Positions 12,355-21,818 of a stretch of 64,000 nucleotides of DNA are shown piece after piece. The notes beneath the pieces are model-generated. The model was not told the DNA's origin. It worked only from the letters and a program-made list of their open reading frames with translations, and searched no databases. The stretch is from Cordia subcordata (lineage: Eukaryota; Streptophyta; Magnoliopsida; Boraginales; Cordiaceae): positions 15,094,501 to 15,158,500 of the forward strand of contig JAPTOF010000010.1 of NCBI GenBank assembly GCA_028554755.1. The letters run 5' to 3'. Position 1 is the stretch's first letter. The number at the start of each line of letters is the position of its first letter. The translations under genes were made by a program, and so were the position numbers.

Positions 12355-12440
12355 CAAATGGAACAGTGGTAGAGTGGCTTGAATTTTTAAGCAAGGGTCA
12401 AGGTTCGAAACTTATTGCTGCTGTATTATTTTCTTTAATC
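12355..12440 (+). repeat. SINE-like tRNA-derived fragment
   Basis: TGGTAGAGTGG at 12367-12377 resembles a Pol III A box. GGTTCGAAACT at 12402-12412 is a near-perfect B box. The ~25-bp gap between them is in the normal SINE range. No full cloverleaf forms, so this is not a tRNA gene. I cannot see a clear 3' tail or TSD. Confidence 0.4.
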
Positions 12441-12475
12441 ATTCTTTTAACCAATAAGATTTTTAAATATCCTAG

Positions 12476-12655
12476 CCTTGGCTTTTAACCAAAAAAGGCT
12501 TGAAGCCTTATATATAACCATAAATCACTTTTATTTGTTTTCAATTTTTTAGTTTGAAAAAATCTCCTTTAACCCTTGGCTTTTGAGTAAAAAAAGGGCT
12601 TTAATCTTCGTTATAATAAATCACTTTTAATTTGTTTTAGTTTTTTAATTTAATA
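12476..12655 (+). repeat. Imperfect tandem duplication, ~97-bp unit
   Basis: Two consecutive units start CCTTGGCTTTT (12476 and 12574) and both contain TAAATCACTTTT followed by TTTGTTTT and a T-rich stretch. The offset is 96-98 bp. Each unit also has a short AAAAAAGGCT or AAAAAGGGCT block. Confidence 0.6.
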
Positions 12656-13653
12656 TATCGTTAGTTTTTTTCCAATTTTTTAAGCTTGTTAACTATTTAT
12701 TATCTCAATATTACTAAGTTAAATGATTTTCTTGCTAGTACTCTTATCCTTTAAATTGAGAAAGAGAGAGTTTTGAAACTATTCATACTAGATTAGTCAT
12801 TAATAAATTCAAAACAATGAAAAAACATCAAGACAATTTATAAAGTCTAATATTAAAAATACAATATTTATGATTTTGTACTTTATGTGATCTATTTGCA
12901 TTTTGTGATTCTAAAAAATTATAATAAGTTTTCTTGACAAATAATATCTTATTTTATAGTTTATTATTGTCTTAAAACTCATTATTTTGTCAGTTAGATT
13001 AAATCTTGAATTGAATCATTATATAGTGTGAATACTTTTACTATAAAAAAAACAAGAATAGGTTGTGGTAAACAAGAATAGGTGTTGGTTCATGATTGCT
13101 ATCTCGCGGCACAAGCCTAAATAGCCCGCAAGTGCATGGGTTGCGTGTAGCACAATGTGTGCAAGTGCGCGGTCGAATCCACGGGGAGGCCTAATATGAG
13201 TGGTGTTCTAAGCTAAGCAAGTCCTAAAGAGCTACATGTTGAGATCCTAACTACAATTTTTTTGGGTTTTTTTTTTTTTTTTGTAATTGAAGGGAGCTTG
13301 GAAAAGATAAACCTAAACTGGGAACAAGGAAATAAAAGGGTATGTGTTTGTGTGTGACAGGGGAATCAAGCGATCAAAAGGGATTTTAACATGTGGAAAT
13401 GGGGAAATAAGGTGATTACATCTTGTAAATGAGTGATTATTGCTTCTTGTTAGGGATGCTTGATGGATTAAAATAGGTTGCTCTTATCTAGATTCCTAAT
13501 TAACCTCCTAATTACACCCGAAGCTTCAGTGCGGATCCGTCCCTAGGCACGTCTACCTAGAGCTACGGCGTAGTCTTTTTGACATAGGGCCACTAGGCTA
13601 GCTAGATAGGATTCTAGGTGACTTAGATCGATCTGACCTTAACTTATAAACCA

Positions 13654-13735
13654 TTGGCTAGATTTAAAGCCAAGACCTAGTCCATCTAAGGTCGACTAAC
13701 CTACCCTGAAATCCATTAGCTGGATTTAAAGTTAA
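13654..13735. repeat. Two LTR hairpin repeats (N1)
   Basis: 13654-13673 is TTGGCT-AGATTTAA-AGCCAA. 13716-13735 is TTAGCT-GGATTTAA-AGTTAA, with one G-U type pair. Both form six-pair stems on an eight-base loop and match the hairpins of N2 and the solo LTR at 54331. Confidence 0.7.
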
Positions 13736-14482
13736 AGGACACTCGACCTAGGCTAGCCATTACTTATGCACCATCGATAATCATCACAATAGTGGGTATT
13801 AACGTTTGAGCGCAAAGCAAACACATCTAGGGCATGGTGTTTGAGAATATTCTGAGGTATTCTACTACTAAGCACATAGACATGCTTAGATTATACCAAT
13901 TTAAGCAATGACACCCGACATGTATGCAATATAAGCTATTTATGCTATTAAGTATGCAAACACACACATAGAAATGTATATAAGCATACCCACTTCATTT
14001 AATCACCATACAAACACATAGACATGCTAGCATAATGATTTAGAGATGGTTAATAGCATAATAGACTTCAATATATATAAGCTACATCATTGAGGCATTT
14101 CTACAAACACATAGACATGTATGTAAATTTGCCATGGAAACTCTAAGCACAAAGCATATGTACATAGATCCATCAAGTACCCATAACAATAATGTAATAA
14201 TCAATCCATAATATAAGAGTAAATTACCCTATATAGCTCCGAAAAACATACATCAACTTAGGATAAAAGAGAGACAAAGAAGCTACCCTTTTATCCAAAG
14301 CCATATCTTTACAATCCAAGAGCTAATGCCCAAATCCTTGTGTTTGATCCTCTTAAGATGCTTGATTCCAAAGCATTTTTATGGGTGGAAGAGTGTGTGA
14401 GAGGTGGAAGATGAGAGGATTAGGGTTTTGGGAGATAGGTGTAGAAGAATATGACTTATTGTTACAAAAAAAGGCCAAAAGT

Positions 14483-14625
14483 GAGCTTATGTAGCCAATT
14501 TCTACGACTACTATAGCACCGGTACCAAGGGGCCTCTATTCCAGTAGTAGAAGCTTGCTCTCTATTTTTGGTGGAATAGTGAGCCGGTGCACCGATACTC
14601 TGAAGCTAATGTTCCGGTAGTGCCT
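14483..14625 (-). promoter_or_regulatory. Putative LTR promoter with palindromic GC island (N1)
   Basis: The minus strand has GGCTACATAAGCTC as a TATA-like element. Just upstream are ACCGGT (14519-14526 area), the perfect palindrome CGGTGCACCG (14585-14594) and further CCGGT half-sites. The layout is the same as in the CCGGTCGACCGG-bearing LTRs but with a different core. Function is inferred from position. Confidence 0.4.
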
Positions 14626-14975
14626 CTTTACTCTCTTTTGGTTTCGTTTTAGCTTCAGTTTGGTTCTGATTGCTTTGGTCTTTGTCCAGAAGCCTCCAAT
14701 CTTGCTTTTCTTCCATTTTTCATCCTTAAAATCTTCTTCAATTCTTGCCCAAGCCATCTCCATCTTTGTTCAGCTCAAGACATTCCTCAAACTCACCTAA
14801 AACACAAGATAAGTGCACTTTATGTAGCATTTATGTTTTAAGCTCAACTATAGACATCTAAAGCTTAATATGCTCAAGTATATAAATGTTATACTAATAC
14901 ACCTTACAGAGAACAAAACACTTGAAAATAGATATAGAAATACAATGCAAAATCACACATGAAACCAACACATCA

Positions 14976-16997
14976 ACACCCTCAAACCTTTTCCTTGCTT
15001 GTCCCCAAGCAAGCGTAAATTGAAGTTTATCTCTAAGGTTGATACAAAGGGTTGCCTAAGGAATTGACTCGCAATCACGGTTAGCCTAAGAAGCATGAAG
15101 GGGGCATTCCTATTGTGGTGAGATCCTCAAGTCTCTTTAGATCCTCCCTCTACTCATAAAGGGCCTCGAACCTCATGGGAAGTTCCCGAGTAGCCAAACC
15201 ACCACAATCCTAGGATTCTAATGCACGCACTCAGGATGTTGAGATTTCGTGCCCCCCTTAACTAACATGGCTTCCCTAACATGCACAAAGCCTCAAAAGC
15301 CTTATTCACATATCTTCATAAAGGGTATCTTGTGCTAAGTTGACATTGTGCCACTTATGCAGTTATTCACAGAACGTTTTGTTGCCTTTGGCTTTTTCTC
15401 TTTTTTTATTTTTTGGGATATTTTTGCACCTTTTTGTCTTTTTCAATTTTTTTTTTTTTTGATTTTTCATGCTTTGCATTATATTCACACAAAAAGAAAA
15501 GAAAAAGAAAAAGAAAAAGAAAGGCTTTGGCATATCAAAAAGAACTAATCAAGGAACAGACACTCATATCAACAACCCTTTTTCTTCACCTTTTCCTACC
15601 AAGCTATGGGGTGGCTATAAGGGGCATTCTTAAAGGTCCTCACTCCCTACAACTTTCAAGGGCATTTCCTCTAAGATTCGGTTGTCCCTCTACTCCATTC
15701 ATTCCCCACAATGTAACTCATATTCACCAATCAATTGAGTCAATCACAAAACCCAACACAATGATCAACCAAGAAATAAACAATTCTATATGCATCAAAA
15801 TAAAAAAAAGTTCACCATTTTAAAGCACATAATGCACATCTACCCTATAAAAAGCATAAAACAATAGAACCAAACTCTTATACCCCCAAACCTAAACTTT
15901 ACTTGTCCTCAAGCAAATAGAACAATGCTACTCAATAAGCAAATAGGCAACATAAAGCAAGTAAGGGTGGTGGGGACGGGGTAGATAAAAGGGAACAAGT
16001 GGCAAAGGATAGATATAACCTTGCGTTCCTTTTGAAGCTCTTTGATCCAAGATGCATGAATTCTCTACTAACCTTATTTTTCAACATCTATAAACACTCA
16101 TAGCACACGATTAGTAGCATTTCCATGTGAGCTCGCATTGGCATCATCAAATGACAAACAAGGTGTATAGAAAAGGGAAAACAATAGAGTTGAGGATCAA
16201 CACTTTGTAGGGTAAAAAGAAAATGACTTAAAAAGAAAATAAGGAAAGCAAATGGAATATAAACAAGTCTAGGTTGCCTCCTAGTAGTGTTGGATTTAAC
16301 GCCTCCAGCCGAGCGCTAGTGTTAGAGAAATACATGTTTAAACTTAAGAGGCACAAATTTTCAGATATTCAACCATGCACAAATAGTAGAAGGAAAAAGG
16401 TCATGCAATAAATGATAGGGAAATAGGTGTTCAATGTACCCCTTTTCAAGATCCTACCTCAAAACATCAAATGAGAATGTGTACACATGTGTGGAAGGTG
16501 TCATGCATAAACATGAAAGATCATGGCCTACTTGCTCTTTAACTAACCATCCCATGGCCTTCTTTTCATAATCAAGAGCTAGGAAAACACCCTCCCCATG
16601 GGTCAAAGATAGGTCTAATGCATGCAACATGGGGAAAGTGCTATCTAGCCCTAGATGAAAATGTTCTAAACTAGAGGCATAAATGTGAGCTCCAAAGAGA
16701 AGACTCATCAGAATAAGAAAAGGGAGTAGGAATGACACTCGGAGAAGGAAGGGTAAGGATAAGGGACAATGAAGTACTATCTTCTTCTTCTCCACAAGAT
16801 ATAAGGTGTTCAAGCCTAGGTCATTTTAATTCCTCACAAAGGTTGGATTCAATCTTAATGGGCTTGATTTCCATCAATGAATCATCAAACATGCAAAGAG
16901 ACCCATAGATCATCCTTCCAGGTACACCAATTTCTTTCTTATATGTCTTCTTAGAGTTGCTATTCTCTTCAGCACCATGATTCTTAACTCTAACAGA
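14976..16997 (-). mobile_element. N1 internal region, 3' part
   Basis: The region next to the LTR carries the 3' consensus shared with N2 and the Athila element at 56684: CTTGCTTGTCCCCAAGCAAG, then GGGTTGCC, a GGGGCATTCCTATTG block, poly-T and A/G-rich tracts (15440-15525), and a second TTACTTGTCCTCAAGCAAAT copy near 15900. No pol is present. The proximal part (16454-16995) codes for the C-terminal half of the unknown ORF-N. N2 interrupts it at 16998. Confidence 0.7.
16454..16995 (-). pseudogene. ORF-N C-terminal part in N1 (function unknown)
   Basis: From 16995 leftward the minus strand gives KTYKKEIGVPGRMIYGSL and LMEIKPIKIES. After a stop it continues at 16813-16454 with LEHFHLGLDSTFPMLHALDL and YEKKAMGWLVKEQVGHDLSC. 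The N2 protein at 21819-22478 aligns along its whole length, apart from an extra seven-residue THGEGVF stretch here. This copy is broken by a stop and N2 cuts it upstream. Its middle part reappears beyond N2 at 25459-25854. I do not recognise the family. Confidence 0.6.
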
Positions 16998-17397
16998 CTT
17001 ATTGATGTGTGTGTATCAAGTTTTAGACCCGCAAGCATACGGATCGTTTGTGGTATAGTGGATTCGAGTGCGGGTATCGTCTCCACGGGGAAGCTACCTT
17101 AGTTTAGTTTCTATGTGCTCGGGTGCCTTAAACTAGCTACGTGCGTATGTGTGCTTACTTTAGGATGGAAGGGAGCTCAGGGAAAAAAAAAAGAAAATAA
17201 AAACTAATCTATGGAGGAACTTAAATGAGCCAAACTAAGGAAGGAAAAAAACTAACAAAGAAGAAGGGGACCTAGGGCGATTGCATTGCAGCTAGACTTG
17301 GGCTATGATAATGGATGAGGTCTATCTAAGGCTCGGGACTTCTATTGCTGTTGTGTTGATCCGGGGCTCTCTTAACCAATACTAGTGGTTTAACCTA

Positions 17398-17658
17398 TTA
17401 GCTGGATTTAAAGCTAAGGGCCAATCCCTCCTAGCCTACGCAATCTGTGATTAGAACTTATCCTCTTGGCTGGATTTAAAGCCAAGGACTAGCACCTAAA
17501 CACTACATGACATTAAGGCTCGATTAACCAACACTAACGTGGGTGAAGGATACTCTAGTCTATGTTAACTTATCCACTTGGCTGGATTTAAAGCCAAGGA
17601 CTACCACCTAAACTCGACTAAGCATAGCAAGTAACCTATTAGCTGGATTTAAAGCTAA
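17398..17658. repeat. Four co-varying hairpin repeats (LTR-a)
   Basis: Copies lie at 17398-17417 (TTAGCT/AGCTAA), 17466-17485 and 17578-17597 (TTGGCT/AGCCAA), and 17639-17658 (TTAGCT/AGCTAA). All have the identical loop GGATTTAA. The third stem pair changes A-T to G-C between copies on both sides at once. Confidence 0.8.
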
Positions 17659-18157
17659 AGCCTACTCTACTAAGCGAAGCCATGAGATTAAGCACAATCA
17701 CATCACCCATATAAGTAGATAAGAGCATTTGAATCAAAAATAACACAAGCATATTCACTTAGGCATTTTAACAAACACATAGACATGTTTGATTTCCAAT
17801 ACATAGACATATTGAATCATGCCATATATTTATGTAAACAAACATATATCAAGAGCCAAAGATCTATACAAATCTATTATTCAAAGCCCTAATCTAATAT
17901 ACAACAACAATAAACCATAAATGTAGCCTAATCTAGCAACATATTTACAAGAAATAGAGAAAGAACAAGAAGAACTTCCCTAAATTCTTGCTTCCAAATT
18001 CGTACAAATCCATCAAATATTTGTTTGATGCTTCAATACTAGCTTGGTATGGGGTTTAGATGATGGTTTAGGGTGTTTGGTGAAGTGGGCAAAGGGTTAG
18101 GATTTATTAGGGTTTTAAAAACAAAAGTTCCTCCTCTCAAAATCAGCTGAAACGAGC

Positions 18158-18345
18158 TTTTTATGGATTTCTTTAGCGCATAGCCGGTTGACCGGCTCCT
18201 CTTTCTTGCTCAACCGGCTTCAATCATGATGCTCTCTGGAATGGCCGGTCGACCTAACTGGTCGACCAGCTCCTTGAGGAACTTGATCGGCTTAGGTTCT
18301 TTATTCTCTGGAGCGGCCGGTCGACCGGCTCTTCTCTAAGTTCAT
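18158..18345 (-). promoter_or_regulatory. Putative LTR promoter with GC island (LTR-a)
   Basis: The minus strand has CCATAAAAAGCTCG as a TATA-like site. Upstream are GCCGGTTGACCGGC and the perfect 14-bp palindrome GCCGGTCGACCGGC at 18316-18329, in otherwise AT-rich DNA. Confidence 0.45.
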
Positions 18346-18866
18346 CAGCTAGATCAGAATGATCCATTCTTCATTCCTTTTGTTTCGGTCTTCATTCATT
18401 AGCTCATTTCTTTCTCGTGTAAGCTTGAACCCTTCCAAAACACTCCTAAAACATGGAATATAACACTTAGTATAGTATTTGATGTGTGCTATTCGAGTTT
18501 TACACCCGCAAGCGTACGGATCGTTCATGGTATAATGGATTCGAGTGCGGGTATCATCTCCACTGGGAGGCTACCTTAGTTTAGTCTCTATGTGCTCGAG
18601 TGCCTCAAATTAGCTATATGCGTGAGTGTGCTTACTTTAGACTGGAAGGGAGCTCGAAAAGAGGAAAATAAAAACTAATCTATGGAGGAACTTAAAGGAG
18701 CCAAACTAAGGAACGAAAAACTAACAAAGAAGAAGGGGAGCTAGGGTGATTGCATTGCAGCTAGACTTGGGCTATGATAATGGATGAGGTCTATCTAAGG
18801 CTCGGGACTTCTATTGCCATTGTGTTGATCCGGGACTCTCTTAACCAATACTAGTGGTTTAACCTA

Positions 18867-19127
18867 TTAGCTGGATTTAAAGCTAAGGGCCAATCCCTGC
18901 TAGCCTACGCAATCTGTGATTAGAACTTATCCTCTTGGTTGGATTTAAAGCCAAGGACTAGCACCTAAACACTACGTGACATTAAGGCTCGATTAACCAA
19001 CACTAACGTGGGTGAGGGATACTCTAGTCTAAGTTAACTTATTCGCTTGGCTGGATTTAAAGCCAAGGACTAGCACCTAAACTTGACTAAGCATAGCATG
19101 TAACCTATTAGCTGGATTTAAAGCTAA
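18867..19127. repeat. Four hairpin repeats (LTR-b)
   Basis: 18867-18886 is TTAGCT/AGCTAA. 18935-18954 is TTGGTT/AGCCAA, with a G-U type pair. 19047-19066 is TTGGCT/AGCCAA. 19108-19127 is TTAGCT/AGCTAA. All four have loop GGATTTAA. Confidence 0.8.
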
Positions 19128-19623
19128 AGCCTACTCTACTAAGCAAAACCATGAGATTAAGCACAATCACATCACCCATATAAGTAGATAAGAGCATTTG
19201 AAGCACAAATAACACATGCATATTCACTTAGGCATTTTAACAAACACATAGACATGTTTGATTTCCAATACATAGACATATTGAATCATGCCATATATTT
19301 ATGTAAACAAACATGTATTAAGAGCCAAAGATCTGCACAAATCCATTATTTAAAGCCCTCATCTAATATACAACAACAATCAACCCTAAATCTAGCCTAA
19401 TCTAGCGACATATTTACAAGAAATAGAGAAAGAACAAGAAGAACTTCTCTAAATTCTTGCTTCCAAATCCGTACAAATCCTTCAAATCTTTGTTTAATGC
19501 TTCAATCCCAGCTTCGTATGGGGTTTAGATGGTGGTTTAGGGTGTTTGGTGAAGTGGGTAAAAGGTTAGGGTTTATTAGGATTTTAGAAATAAAAGTTCA
19601 TCCCCCAAAAATGAGCTGAAATG

Positions 19624-19930
19624 AGTAATTTATAAACAGCTTCAGTGCACAGCCGGTCGACCGACTCCTTGATAAACTCGACCGGCTTACTAATGGGGGC
19701 TTTCTGACTTGGCCGGTCAACCTGGAAATGAGTAATTTGTAAACAACTTCAGCGTACAGCCGGTCAACCAGCTCCTTGATAAACTCGACTGGCTTACTAA
19801 TGGGGGCTTTCTGACTTGGCCGGTCGACCTAGCCTATCGACCAGCTCTAGAGGGCAACTCGACTAGCTCAATTTTTATGTTCTCTGGGGCGGCCGATCGA
19901 CCAGTTTCTTCCGAGTTGACCGCCTAGGTC
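19624..19930 (-). promoter_or_regulatory. Putative LTR promoter with duplicated GC island (LTR-b)
   Basis: The minus strand has a TTTATAAATTAC TATA-like site at 19637-19624. Upstream is an expanded array of GCCGGTCGACC-type half and full palindromes, enlarged by the local tandem duplication that also copied the TATA-like site. Confidence 0.45.
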
Positions 19931-20322
19931 AGAATGCTCCCTTCTTCATTCCTTTTCTTCTAGTCTTCATCCGTTAGCTCATTTCTTCCTCGTGTAAGCT
20001 CGAACCCTTCTAAAACATAGAATATAACACTTAGTGTAGTATTTATGCATCTAAATACATTATGTACAAATATTAACAAATATGCATAAACTTTATACTA
20101 AGTATGCTCAATTATACTCTAGACACCCTTAAATGTGCATGCAAAAACTACATGCAAACACGCACAAATGACACACATCAGTATTTATGCATCTAAATAC
20201 ATTATGTACAAATATTAACAAATATGTATAAACTTTATACTAAGTGCCCTCAATTATACTCTAGACACCCTTAAATGTGCATGCAAAAGCTAGATGTAAA
20301 CACGCACAAATGACACACATCA

Positions 20323-21818
20323 ACACCCCTAAACCTTCCCTTTGCTTGTCCTCAAGCAAGCCTAAATGAAGTCTATCCTCATGTTTTTCAAAGAGTTGCC
20401 AATTGCATTGACTTGTTATCTTTTCGCATCCAAGGGGTACAAGGGGTCATTCCTTTCATGTAAGGGCTTCCCTAGTCTTTTTCGGATCCTCCTTTCAATC
20501 ACACGGGGTCTCGTACCTCTTAGGAATGTCACCAAGTAGCTAGAACCACCACAAACTTAGGATTCTAACTCACACACTCGGGATGTTAATACTTCATGCT
20601 TTATCAACTAACATGGCCTCCCAATATGCACTTAGCCCCAAAGATACAAGGAAGAGAAGATACATCACAATGGCTCACATTGACGTAAGAGCCTTATTCA
20701 TAACACATGAAAGAACAAAAGAGATACTTGTGTCAACTTGACATTATGTCACTTGACACTTATTCAACATACTTCACTTTTCAATCTTTTTGTTGCCTTT
20801 TTGGCTTTTTTTCTTTTTTTTATTTCATTTTTTTAAATACAAAAATAGAACAAAAAGAAAGGAAAAAGAAGAGGCTAAGGCACATTAAACGAACCAATCA
20901 AGGAATGGGCACTCATATCAACAACCCTTTAAAAACACTTTTTTTTCAACCAAGTTATGGGGAAACTGTAAGGTGCATTCTCAGAAATGCTCACTCCCCA
21001 CAGTTTTTAAAAGGATTCTCTTCAAAGTCTAGGTCATACCCTACACTCCATTTACTCCCCACAATACAACCCCATCTTCTCCAATCAATTAAGTCAATAG
21101 CAAAAGCCAACTCTCCAACCAATGTTGAGATAAACCAACTCAAAATATGCAAAAAATTAAAAAATTTGAACACATTTTAAGCAAAAATAAGATATGGCAA
21201 GAAAATCTATCCCATATATGATATAAACAATAAATGAGCAACCACACCCCCAAACCTAAACTTTGCTTGTCCTCAAGCAAAAATCACAAAGCCACACGAC
21301 AAGCAATCAACATGAAACACATATGGGGAATGCGGAGAGGGATAGATAAGGACAAGTAAAAGATGGATAGATACAACCTTGTTTCCATGTAGTCCGCAAA
21401 TGCCAAAGACAATCCAATGATCTACTAGCCTCTATCTTTTGTGGAAAGCACTAATGCTCAAAAAAACAAAGAAGAGATTAAAAGATATGCTATGCAAGTT
21501 CACATTGACATTTGAAATGATAAACAAGGGGTAAAGGATTGATGCACAAATGAAGGAAAGAAGCAAGAACAAGTAAGGGATCAAAAATCTAACCTACTGA
21601 AAATGAAAACAAACAAAAGAAAGCCTAAAATATCAAAAGGTAAGATAAACAAAAGCAATCTAATCTATTATGTGCAAAGCAAAAATAAGTACAAGAAAAC
21701 TAAGCTACTATATACAAAGGCAAAGGCAAATAAATACAAGACAAACAAGAAAAATATGAACAAGCCTAGGATACCTCCTAGTAGCACTAGATTTAACGCC
21801 TCCAGCCGGGCGCCTATG
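20323..21818 (-). other. N2 3' non-coding region with polypurine tract
   Basis: Next to LTR-b the minus strand reads GGGAAGGTTTAGGGGTGT, a polypurine tract, after CTTGCTTGAGGACAAGC, a short inverted repeat. A second TTGCTTGAGGACAAGCAAAG copy lies near 21265. The rest is A-rich with no credible frame. Blocks of it match N1 (14976 onward) and the Athila element (56684 onward). Confidence 0.7.

Larger units (their letters stand above)
12196..13082. other. AT-rich spacer between elements B and N1
   Basis: No coding sequence is recognisable. It holds a SINE-like Pol III promoter (12355-12440) and an imperfect tandem duplication (12476-12655). Immediately before the N1 LTR there is a ~19-bp tandem repeat of AACAAGAATAGGT (13051-13082). 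This may be the only non-LTR-element DNA in the left half of the window. Confidence 0.5.
13083..14975 (-). repeat. 3' LTR of non-autonomous gypsy element N1
   Basis: The right end reads GAAACCAACACATCA, followed by the pyrimidine-rich complement of a PPT (ACACCCTCAAACCTTTTCC). The left end starts TGTTGGTTCATG, so the first few bases (TGATG expected) are missing. The LTR carries two hairpin repeats (13654-13735) and several CATAGACATG motifs. A TATA-like site with a palindromic GC patch lies at 14483-14625. Its partner is the truncated copy at 26246-27271. Confidence 0.75.
17003..18479 (-). repeat. N2 LTR-a (outer left), end-truncated
   Basis: It begins TGATGTGTGTG on the plus strand and runs collinear with LTR-c (23880-25440). 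It stops at CTTAGTATAGTATT, losing the last ~142 bp, and fuses directly to the start of LTR-b. It has four hairpin repeats at 17398-17658, and a TATA-like site with a GC island at 18158-18345. Confidence 0.8.
18480..20322 (-). repeat. N2 LTR-b with two internal duplications
   Basis: It starts TGATGTGTGCT and ends GACACACATCA, next to the PPT complement. It is longer than LTR-c (1,843 against 1,561 bp) for two reasons. One is a ~120-bp tandem duplication in the GC island (about 19616-19860, repeated GAGTAATTTRTAAACA..CTTACTAATGGGGGCTTTCTG). The other is an exact-length duplication of its last 142 bp (20039-20180 and 20181-20322). It has hairpins at 18867, 18935, 19047 and 19108. Confidence 0.85.

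Noticed and set aside
12361..12440. tRNA gene
   Set aside because: A- and B-box-like sequences are present but no acceptor, anticodon or T-stem pairing forms; a SINE-like fragment fits better.
15348..15823. 136-aa plus-strand frame with Phe- and Lys-rich stretches
   Set aside because: It is antisense to N1's 3' non-coding region and built from poly-T and AAAG runs; a similar artefact occurs at 20707-21180.
17398..19127. CRISPR-like array from the regularly repeated GGATTTAAAG motif
   Set aside because: The genome is plant, the spacers are not unique (they recur between LTR copies), unit spacing is irregular and no cas genes exist.
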